DNA of 6,941 bases from Deltaproteobacteria bacterium (GTDB lineage: Bacteria > Desulfobacterota > Desulfarculia > Desulfarculales > Desulfarculaceae). The notes below the pieces were generated by a model that ran no database searches, had not been told where the DNA came from, and was given only the letters and a program-made list of their open reading frames with translations. Location: positions 1 through 6,941 of the forward strand of contig JAKAGJ010000105.1 of assembly GCA_021815655.1 (NCBI GenBank), given 5' to 3'. Below, piece after piece: positions 1 to 5,127 of this stretch. The position numbers and the translations under genes are program-made. Numbering within the stretch: position 1 is the stretch's first letter; each line of letters opens with the position of its first letter.

Positions 1-2
1 CC

Positions 3-1073
3 ATGGGGCCGGCCTCAATGGAGCTGCGCGGCTTGCAGATGGGCGGCAAGACCCACGAGGTCAAGATCACCCTGGCCGGGGTGGAGGTGGAGGGCCTGAG
101 CATCAGCGACGGCGGCCGGCGCTTGAGCCTGGCGCGCAAGACCGCCAAGGACTTGGTGGTGACCAGCCCCGACCTGCCCCAGCCCCTGCGCTTCCCCAAG
201 GTGGAGGCCCGCGACTACCAGCTCAACACCGACGCCCAGTGGAAGCACGGCCAGGGCAGCCTGGGCCAGCTCCTGATCCAGGGCGAAAAGGGCTTCGAGC
301 TGACCATGAAGCAGATGACCTTCGACGCCGACACGCCCACCTGGCAGGATGGCAAGCCCTTCTTCCCCCTGGCCAAGATACAGGCCCGCCAACTGGCCTT
401 GGCCCTGCCCGGCCAGCCGGGGCCGGAGCCCTCCCTGACCCTGGCCGAGGTCAACATGTCCCTGTCGCGCAAGCCCGAGCGCTACGCCGACCGCGTGGAG
501 ATCAAGGGCCTGACCTGGCGCGACAGGTCAGGCGACAAGCTTCAGGAAGCCCTGAAGGAGCTGGGCTACGACCGCCTGAGCCTGGACATGGCCTATGACT
601 ACGACTACGACCGCGCCGCCAAGGTGTTGGATTGCAAGGAGCTGACCCTGGCCGTGCCCCAGGCCGGGCGCTTCAGCCTGGGCTTCGTGCTCAAGAACCT
701 GGACACCAACCTGGGCGGCGACAGCGCCCGCAACCTGGCGGCCCTGAAGGACAGCCGGCCGGTCAGCTTGAGCCTGCGCTACGAGGACGCCTCCCTGGCC
801 GAGCGCCTGCTGGCCCTGGGCGCCAAGAAGGAGGGCCTGGACCTGGAGGCCTTTAGGGCCAAGCTCATCAAGGAGCTGCCGCCCCTGCCCGGCGCCCTGG
901 ACCCGGACCCGGCCCTGGTGGCCTTCCTCAACAAGCCCGGCAAGCTCTGCCTCAAGATCACGCCGCGCCAGGACATGACCGTGGAGGACCTGGCCAAGAC
1001 CGGCCCCATCCTGCTGGCCATGCTCAACATCCAGTTGGACAACTGCGGCGGCGTGCCCGCCGGCGGGCAATAG
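3..1073 (+). CDS. Unrecognised beta-rich protein, probably 5'-truncated by the window edge
   Basis: I do not recognise this protein. The visible 356 residues show no membrane segment and no catalytic motif. They are dominated by alternating hydrophobic/polar stretches that look like successive beta-strands (for example around residues 19-35, 147-153, 190-198, 212-230 and 253-260). This pattern is common in envelope proteins such as AsmA-like or periplasmic beta-repeat proteins; the comparison is one of style only. A YDYDYD run sits at residues 198-203, and three cysteines lie near 211, 316 and 348. The first ATG is at position 3 with no ribosome binding site visible and no signal peptide after it. 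The opening residues already look like the middle of a beta domain, so the gene probably starts upstream. Codon use matches the neighbours. It ends in TAG, is followed by a strong terminator, and faces the glycan operon convergently, so it belongs to a different transcription unit. The reading frame is secure; the function is unknown. Confidence 0.8.
   Translation: MGPASMELRGLQMGGKTHEVKITLAGVEVEGLSISDGGRRLSLARKTAKDLVVTSPDLPQPLRFPKVEARDYQLNTDAQWKHGQGSLGQLLIQGEKGFELTMKQMTFDADTPTWQDGKPFFPLAKIQARQLALALPGQPGPEPSLTLAEVNMSLSRKPERYADRVEIKGLTWRDRSGDKLQEALKELGYDRLSLDMAYDYDYDRAAKVLDCKELTLAVPQAGRFSLGFVLKNLDTNLGGDSARNLAALKDSRPVSLSLRYEDASLAERLLALGAKKEGLDLEAFRAKLIKELPPLPGALDPDPALVAFLNKPGKLCLKITPRQDMTVEDLAKTGPILLAMLNIQLDNCGGVPAGGQ
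1055..1068. repeat. 14-bp perfect GC palindrome at the end of the + strand gene
   Basis: GCCCGCCGGCGGGC is self-complementary and lies in the last codons of the + strand gene, just before its TAG. A second perfect palindrome, GGCCGCGCGGCC, lies at 1084-1095 just after the stop. Neither is followed by a T-run, so neither is called a terminator. In DNA this GC-rich such palindromes can arise by chance, and no function is claimed. Confidence 0.4.
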
Positions 1074-1147
1074 CGGGTCGAGAGGCCGCGCGGCCAGGGT
1101 GGGCATCGCGGGCTCTCGGTGAGCGGCTGTACTGACTTTAATCCAAG

Positions 1148-1178
1148 ACGGGCGGGGGCAAACCCCGCCCGTGTTTTT
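1148..1178 (+). terminator. Intrinsic terminator of the + strand gene
   Basis: A perfect 10-bp GC-rich stem, ACGGGCGGGG (1148-1157) with CCCCGCCCGT (1163-1172), closes a GCAAA loop. It is followed by G and five T residues (1174-1178). The hairpin starts 75 bases after the TAG of the + strand gene. On the - strand the bases after the stem read CTTGGATTAAAG, which is not a clean T-tract, so it should work mainly on the + strand. It may still slow transcripts arriving from the convergent glycan operon. The rest of 1074-1229 contains no gene that I can support. Confidence 0.88.
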
Positions 1179-1212
1179 ACCCCAGGGCCTAGCTCGGGAG
1201 CCGCCGGCACTG

Positions 1213-1242
1213 GCCCGGGGCGCCGGGCATTAGGCCCCGGGC
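1213..1242 (-). repeat. Inverted repeat spanning the GT2 stop codon
   Basis: GCCCGGGGC (1213-1221) and GCCCCGGGC (1234-1242) are perfect reverse complements separated by 12 bases that include the TAA stop of the GT2 gene. The 9-bp GC stem would form a stable 3' hairpin on the operon transcript. No T-run follows on the - strand, so it does not qualify as an ordinary intrinsic terminator. It could protect the 3' end of the mRNA or assist Rho-dependent termination; both are inference. Confidence 0.45.
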
Positions 1243-1958
1243 AGCGGGTTGTTGAACTTGGTGAAGCGCTTGGCGAGGATGAGCCGGATCATGCGCAGGC
1301 CCAGCTTGAAGGCCACGAAGTGGTTGCCGGTCACGGAGCTTACGCCCACGCGCTCCTTGTAGTTCAGGGGAATCTGCACGTTTTTTAGCCCGGAACGGAT
1401 GGTGGCCATCATCATCTCGGGGCCGAAGTAGTTGGCCTTGATGCGGCAGGTGGCCAGCACCAGTTCCAGGGCGCGGCGGTTCATGAGGCGGTAGGTGCAG
1501 CCCACGTCGCTAAGCGAGGTGGCGCCGTAAAGCATCTCCATGAGCTTGGCCACGCTCCAGTTGCCGAAGCGCAGGAACCAGCCCATGTTGGCGCCTTCCC
1601 AGATCAGGTCGTTCATGGTGCGCGAGCCGTAGACCACGTCGAAGTCGCGGCTGTACTCCAGGAGCTTGAAGATGTCGCGCTCCAGGAAGGTGCCGTCGGG
1701 CTCGCAGACCACCACCAATTGGCCCCGGGCCTCGCGCAAGCCGCGCATGATGGCCGCGCCGTAGCCCTGGTCAGGCTCCAGCACCTCGCGGGCCGCCGTG
1801 CCGGCCACCTCCTGGGAGGTTCCCTCCTTGGCGTTGTTGTTGATGACGATGATCTCGTCCAACACGCCCAGGGACGCGAAGTTGTTTATCACCTCGCGGA
1901 TGGAGTCCTTCTCGTTGTAGGTGGGCAGGATCAACGAGACGCTTTGGCCGTGGTACAT
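1230..1958 (-). CDS. Family 2 glycosyltransferase, polyprenyl-phosphate mannose synthase-like
   Basis: This 242-residue protein is a single GT-A domain that should transfer a sugar from a nucleotide-sugar on the cytoplasmic side. The N-terminal nucleotide-binding strand and LPTYNE motif are at residues 9-16. EPDQGYGAAI at 61-70 resembles the G-x-G-x-A region of dolichyl-phosphate mannose synthases. The metal-site motif is EPDGTF at 86-91, where the usual DxD is replaced by E-x-D. DVGCTYRLMNRRAL at 151-164 and YKERVGVSS at 200-208 match the later conserved blocks of this branch (acceptor/base region and the Y-x-x-R-x-G-x-S motif). No C-terminal membrane helix is present, although the basic, hydrophobic tail near 216-234 could lie along the membrane. 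The ATG has a strong ribosome binding site inside the end of the methyltransferase gene, which stops one base upstream, so translation is probably coupled. It is the last gene of the operon. The family is secure; the sugar and acceptor are unknown. A lipid-phosphate acceptor is inferred from the motifs and from the GT-C enzyme encoded nearby. Confidence 0.93.
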   Translation of the reverse strand: MYHGQSVSLILPTYNEKDSIREVINNFASLGVLDEIIVINNNAKEGTSQEVAGTAAREVLEPDQGYGAAIMRGLREARGQLVVVCEPDGTFLERDIFKLLEYSRDFDVVYGSRTMNDLIWEGANMGWFLRFGNWSVAKLMEMLYGATSLSDVGCTYRLMNRRALELVLATCRIKANYFGPEMMMATIRSGLKNVQIPLNYKERVGVSSVTGNHFVAFKLGLRMIRLILAKRFTKFNNPLPGA

Positions 1959-1959
1959 G

Positions 1960-2592
1960 TCAGCTCCTCTGGGCCACGATGAGCATCTGCTGGGCCATGA
2001 TGGGCAGGCCTAGGCGCAGGTAGAGCCTGGTGAGCCAATAGGACTTGGGCAGCCGGCTCTTGATGGTCAGGGGCAGATAGCCCCCCCGCCGGTGCTCTAT
2101 GGCAAAGCCCTGGGAGAGCAGGAGGCCGCACAAGGACTCGTCGGTGAAGATGCTTTGGTGGGTGTAGTCGTCGAAGTAGCGGCGATAGCACAGGCGGAAG
2201 TTGGGCTGGATCAGGATGAGCCGCCCCCGGGCCTTGAGCGCCCGCCGCGCCCCGGCCAGCAGGCTCTCCACCTGCCCCCGCTCCAGGTGCTCCAGCAGGT
2301 TGCTGGCGAAGATCACGTCCAGGGAGCCCGGCTCCAGGTAGTCCAGGTCCCAGGCCTGGCCCTGGCGGAACTCCACCCCCGGGGCCAGATGTCCCGCCGC
2401 CTGGGGCTCCAGGTCCAGGGCCAGCTTGCGGCCGGCGCGCACCTGGTTGATGAAATCGCCGTAGCCGCAGCCCAGGTCCAGCACCGCCGCGCCGGGCGGG
2501 ATGAAGCGCGCCTCCAGGTCCTCCACGATGGCCCGCCAGACCTTGACCCGTCCGGGGTCGTGGGTGAAGCGGGCCTGGAAGTATTCCGACAT
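1960..2592 (-). CDS. Class I SAM-dependent methyltransferase
   Basis: This 210-residue protein is a typical single-domain Rossmann methyltransferase of the Methyltransf_11/23 type and should be cytoplasmic. Motif I, VLDLGCGYGDF, is at residues 37-47. The acidic residue ending strand 2 is D60 in LALDLEP. The motif IV region and following helix read ASNLLEHL at 96-103, and a strand plus loop ILIQPNF is at 126-132. The segment from about 133 to 150 (aromatic-rich, with YTHQSIFT at 143-150) resembles the substrate-side insertion of methyltransferases in polysaccharide clusters. The TIKSRLPK block at 176-183 and the strand MLIVAQ at 203-208 close the fold. Its place among glycosyltransferase genes suggests O-methylation of a sugar, but the substrate cannot be read from the sequence. 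The ATG at 2592-2590 is the first plausible start: there is no in-frame ATG, GTG or TTG nearby upstream and no good Shine-Dalgarno sequence. It stops one base before the GT2 gene and is preceded by the only large gap in the operon. Confidence 0.92.
   Translation of the reverse strand: MSEYFQARFTHDPGRVKVWRAIVEDLEARFIPPGAAVLDLGCGYGDFINQVRAGRKLALDLEPQAAGHLAPGVEFRQGQAWDLDYLEPGSLDVIFASNLLEHLERGQVESLLAGARRALKARGRLILIQPNFRLCYRRYFDDYTHQSIFTDESLCGLLLSQGFAIEHRRGGYLPLTIKSRLPKSYWLTRLYLRLGLPIMAQQMLIVAQRS
1964..1969 (-). promoter_or_regulatory. Ribosome binding site of the GT2 gene, inside the methyltransferase 3' end
   Basis: On the - strand GAGGAG lies 5 bases before the GT2 ATG and falls within the last sense codons (Gln-Arg-Ser) of the methyltransferase gene. 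The TGA of that gene lies between this site and the ATG. The arrangement fixes the GT2 start and suggests translational coupling. Confidence 0.8.
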
Positions 2593-2617
2593 GGGCTGCG
2601 CGCTTTCTACTCGGGTT

Positions 2618-2667
2618 GGACCAAAAAGGCCCCGGGCCTCCGGCGGCCACGTGGGCTGGGACCAAAA
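2618..2667. repeat. Direct repeat GGACCAAAA, two copies in the 121-base gap
   Basis: GGACCAAAA occurs at 2618-2626 and again at 2659-2667, 41 bases apart, each preceded by a similar G/T-rich stretch (GGTT and GGCTG). In a region this GC-rich, two copies of an A-run motif in one short intergenic stretch stand out. They could be a pair of protein-binding sites or remnants of a small duplication. One copy abuts the proposed -10 element and the other lies in the T-run of the hairpin. Confidence 0.4.
2623..2639 (-). terminator. Small hairpin with T-run in the methyltransferase leader (possible attenuator)
   Basis: Read on the - strand, AGGCC (2639-2635), loop CGG and GGCCT (2631-2627) form a short GC-rich stem. 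The stem can be lengthened by G-T wobble pairs, and five T residues (2627-2623) follow directly. It lies between the GT-C gene and the methyltransferase gene, 31 bases before the ATG. It could end or attenuate read-through from the upstream genes. The stem is short, so strong termination is not certain. Confidence 0.4.
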
Positions 2668-2695
2668 TCCTACCGGCAGGGCCGCCTGCCGTCAA
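2667..2695 (-). promoter_or_regulatory. Candidate sigma70-type promoter for the methyltransferase/GT2 pair
   Basis: On the - strand TTGACG (2695-2690) and TAGGAT (2672-2667) are separated by exactly 17 bases. These match 5 of 6 and 4 of 6 positions of the classical -35 and -10 consensus. Transcription would start near 2660, leaving a leader of roughly 70 bases before the methyltransferase ATG. It lies in the only sizeable gap of an otherwise tightly packed operon, which is where an internal promoter would be expected. The match could still be chance, and the spacer contains an inverted repeat that may instead act as an RNA hairpin. Confidence 0.45.
2674..2691. repeat. Inverted repeat in the promoter spacer (operator or hairpin)
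   Basis: CGGCAGG (2674-2680) and CCTGCCG (2685-2691) are perfect reverse complements with a 4-base centre. The repeat occupies the end of the proposed -35 element and nearly all of the 17-base spacer, where a repressor or activator dimer could bind. Read as RNA on the - strand, it is a 7-bp hairpin followed by GTAGGATTTT, a weak terminator shape after the GT-C gene, whose stop is 22 bases upstream. The sequence does not decide between the two readings. Confidence 0.5.
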
Positions 2696-2713
2696 CCGCT
2701 GGAATATCGGGGC

Positions 2714-5083
2714 TTATTTTGCCAGCCCCCCGGGCACCCGGCGCTGGGGGTCCAGGCGCACCAGGGTCAGCCGGGCCTGGTCGCCGCTGAGCGGCTCGCC
2801 GGCGGCGGCGGCCTCCTCCAGCATGTGGCGGGGCTTGGGCACCGTAACTTCCTCGCCGGTGAGCGCCGGGGCGCGCTGGCTGTGTTCCAGCAGGAAGTCG
2901 TACATCTCCTTTTGCATGTAGACCCTGGGCTCCGAGGTGCCGATGACCAGGTGGCGCGGCGAGGGGCGGTCGGGGGTCTCTATGATCCAGTCGCTGTGGT
3001 AGAGCTGGCGGTAGTCCTTTGGCAGCTCCCAGGCCTTGAGGAAACCGGGGTAGAGGCTGTCCAGGCGCCACAGCAGGCGGCCGGCCAGGGAGTGGTCGTC
3101 CCGCACGGCCCGGTACAGGGAATCCACGTGCCGGCCCTGGTAGTAGAAGCCGTCGGGCTTGACCTGGCCGCGGAAGTTGCCGATGTAGCCGGCCTCGGTA
3201 TGGTTGTACAGGGACAGCTCGTAGAAACCCGGGGTGCGGGCGTCGCCGATCTTTTGCCCCAGCTCCAGGGAGGCCTGGCGCAGGGTGTGGGTCACGTCGC
3301 TGAAGTAGCGCCAGGCGTACTTGATATTGGCCGGCAGCAGCAAAAGCCCGGCCAGGCCCAGGGCCAGCGCCGCCACGCGCAGCCGGCGGCGCAGGATGAG
3401 CCAGTAGAGCAGGCCGCCGCCGGCCAGGAGCGCGGCCACCAGCCAGGGCAGGTGCCGCGCCTGGCCGAAGACCAGGGGATGGGCCTGGCGCAGCGCCAGC
3501 AGGTAGAAGGCATAGGCAAAGACCAGACCGGCCAGGATACCCGGCCGGGGGGCCAGCTCCAGGGCGCGCCAGTCAAGGGCGGCGCGCGCGGCCAGCACCA
3601 GCCCCAGGTAGCCAAAGGGCATCAGGGCGTAGTAGCGGTGCCAGCTCATGTCATAGACGATGCACTGGAAGAAGAATATCCCCGCCCCGGCCATGAGGGC
3701 CGCCTCCAGCTCGCCGGCGCCCCGGCGCCCTTGCAGGCAGCGCAAGAGTAGCCAGGCCAACAGGCCGAAGATCCAGGCCGAGTGCACGTAGAGGGTGCCC
3801 AGGGCGGCCAGGCCGCCCACCTTCACATTGAGCATGTCCAGAAAATTGGCGGTGATCTCGCGGCTGAAGGCCGGCAGCAGCAGGCGGCCGCTGGTGCCGA
3901 ACATGCGCCAGGAGAAATACATGGCCCCGTCCAGGTGGGGGATGATCCACAAGAGGCCGGCCAGGCCCAGCACCAGCCCCAGCCCCAGGTGGGTCCAGCC
4001 CAGGGCCGCCGGGTCGCCGGCGGCCAGGCCCCGCCAGCCATGGCGCAGCCAGGTGTAATAGACAAAGCCCAAGGGCGCCAAGAGCAAGAGCAGGTTGCGC
4101 AGGAGCATCAGGGCCTGGCCGGGGGAGGAGGTCAGGGCCTTGGCCGCCAACAGGCCCCACAGGAGCAGATTGGCCAAGAGCCACCAGGCCAGGGCCAGCC
4201 GCCCCCGGGGCTCGCCCCGGCGCAGGGCCCGGCGGGCCTGAAGCCCCATGTCCCCCAGGAAGTAGACCAGGGGCAACAGCGGCCACAGCACCAGGCCCAG
4301 GTTGAAGGCGCGGTCGCCGCCCAGGACCAGGAGGTCCAGCAGCAGATACAGGGTGGGGGCGTAGAGAAGAAGCCCCCGCGCCCAGGGGCGCCAGGGCTCG
4401 GCCTGGCTCGGCGCCGGCTCAAGGCTAAAGCGCCAGCGCAGTTGCATGAAGACATAGGGGAACAGGGGCCAGAGAAAGGCCGAGAGCTTGTAGCAGAAGG
4501 CCAGGCCGCAGAAGACCCCGGCCAGCCAATGGCGCAGGCGGCTCTGGCCGTCGCGGGCGCTGACCAGGCACAAGAGCGTCAGGGCGACCAGCCCGGTCTG
4601 GGCCGAGTCCACGGCCCCGGTGCGCGACATCTCGTTCAAGGGCGGCAGCAGGCTGACCAAGAGCAGGCTCAGGATGAGCCAGCCCCGGCTGCGGTATTGC
4701 CGCCACACCAAAAAGCAGATGACGGCCTTGGTCAGGGCCATGAACAAAAAGGCGTTGGCGCGCAGGCCGGTGAGCGTCAGGCCGAAAAGCTGAAAGCCCA
4801 GCCACAGCAGGAAGGAATGCAAGGGGATGAGGAAGACCGGCCGCCAGTCGTCCAGGTAGGGGCGGAACCACACCCCGTGCAGGTATTTGACGCGGGCCGA
4901 GTGGGCGAAAGCCATCTCGTCGCCAAAGGCGGTGCCGTTTAGGAAGGCCGGCAGGCGGTCGGCCTCCAGGAGCCGGAAGTTGTAGACCAGGCCGGCGGCG
5001 AAGACGGCCAGGGCCAGCCACAACAGCCAGCGCGGGCAGTCGGCGCCGCCGGTGGGGCTGGGGGTGTGGGTTGGGTCAGCCAT
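2714..5083 (-). CDS. GT-C type polytopic membrane glycosyltransferase with C-terminal soluble domain
   Basis: This 789-residue inner-membrane protein is probably a sugar transferase of the GT-C superfamily (ArnT/PMT-like). Such enzymes use polyprenyl-phosphate sugars on the extracytoplasmic side. A hydrophobic helix at about 18-37 is followed by a hydrophilic loop with GDEMAFAHSAR at 54-64; an acidic pair in the first outer loop is the usual catalytic signature. Membrane segments then follow at roughly 82-103, 106-126, 133-148, 159-176, 185-215, 236-255, 258-278, 298-314, 325-345, 364-382, 423-449, 460-476, 486-499, 514-532, 546-565 and 569-586. SRTGAVDSAQTGL at 153-165 and GLAFCYKLSAF at 193-203 match recurring GT-C helix motifs, and HRYY at 482-485 resembles the late-helix RY motif of the family. 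Residues from about 590 to 789 form a soluble tail that I do not recognise. The ATG at 5083 is preceded by GGTGGA at a spacing of 8. It lies 44 bases after the GT4 gene. The superfamily call rests on topology and motifs; the donor and acceptor are unknown. Confidence 0.85.
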   Translation of the reverse strand: MADPTHTPSPTGGADCPRWLLWLALAVFAAGLVYNFRLLEADRLPAFLNGTAFGDEMAFAHSARVKYLHGVWFRPYLDDWRPVFLIPLHSFLLWLGFQLFGLTLTGLRANAFLFMALTKAVICFLVWRQYRSRGWLILSLLLVSLLPPLNEMSRTGAVDSAQTGLVALTLLCLVSARDGQSRLRHWLAGVFCGLAFCYKLSAFLWPLFPYVFMQLRWRFSLEPAPSQAEPWRPWARGLLLYAPTLYLLLDLLVLGGDRAFNLGLVLWPLLPLVYFLGDMGLQARRALRRGEPRGRLALAWWLLANLLLWGLLAAKALTSSPGQALMLLRNLLLLLAPLGFVYYTWLRHGWRGLAAGDPAALGWTHLGLGLVLGLAGLLWIIPHLDGAMYFSWRMFGTSGRLLLPAFSREITANFLDMLNVKVGGLAALGTLYVHSAWIFGLLAWLLLRCLQGRRGAGELEAALMAGAGIFFFQCIVYDMSWHRYYALMPFGYLGLVLAARAALDWRALELAPRPGILAGLVFAYAFYLLALRQAHPLVFGQARHLPWLVAALLAGGGLLYWLILRRRLRVAALALGLAGLLLLPANIKYAWRYFSDVTHTLRQASLELGQKIGDARTPGFYELSLYNHTEAGYIGNFRGQVKPDGFYYQGRHVDSLYRAVRDDHSLAGRLLWRLDSLYPGFLKAWELPKDYRQLYHSDWIIETPDRPSPRHLVIGTSEPRVYMQKEMYDFLLEHSQRAPALTGEEVTVPKPRHMLEEAAAAGEPLSGDQARLTLVRLDPQRRVPGGLAK

Positions 5084-5091
5084 GCTCTGAT

Positions 5092-5097
5092 TCCACC
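5092..5097 (-). promoter_or_regulatory. Probable ribosome binding site of the GT-C gene
   Basis: GGTGGA on the - strand lies 8 bases before the ATG at 5083-5081 and differs from GGAGGA at one position. An ATG at 5099-5097 is out of frame with the protein and opens only a seven-codon frame, so the 5083 start is preferred. Confidence 0.5.
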
Positions 5098-5127
5098 ATG
5101 CGCGTGATGACGCCGGGGCCGGTCCCT

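Noticed and set aside
528..1106. 192-residue open frame on the - strand opposite the first gene
   Set aside because: Low-complexity Gln/Gly/Val/Leu antisense product of the + strand gene; no motif and no start signals.
1213..1242. Intrinsic terminator for the glycan operon
   Set aside because: The stem is strong but no T-run follows on the - strand, so I recorded it only as an inverted repeat.
1119..1388. 89-residue + strand frame across the convergent gap
   Set aside because: It runs through the intrinsic terminator and into the antisense of the GT2 gene, and has no ribosome binding site.
1931..2695. 254-residue open frame on the - strand overlapping the methyltransferase
   Set aside because: A shifted frame of the methyltransferase gene, rich in Pro, Gly, Ala and Arg and lacking the SAM-binding motif that the other frame carries.
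2501..3751. 416-residue open frame on the + strand
   Set aside because: It lies antisense to the methyltransferase start and the GT-C gene, has low-complexity Gln/Gly/Ala/Val-rich content, and shows no domain. It is a by-product of GC-rich codon use in the genes on the - strand.
3300..4800. Frequent GGCCAG/CCAGG-like short repeats across the membrane-protein gene
   Set aside because: They reflect recurrent Leu, Ala and Gly codons in hydrophobic helices under strong GC bias; there is no regular spacing as in a repeat array or CRISPR.
3782..4942. 386-residue open frame on the + strand
   Set aside because: It is the exact antisense of the membrane-protein gene; its Gln/Gly/Ala-rich sequence mirrors the Leu- and Ala-rich helices on the other strand. 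No ribosome binding site or recognisable motif.
5081..5099. Seven-codon frame starting at the ATG at 5099-5097 on the - strand, possible leader peptide
   Set aside because: It is very short, has no clear ribosome binding site and no regulatory codon run. An out-of-frame ATG inside the ribosome-binding region is more likely chance.
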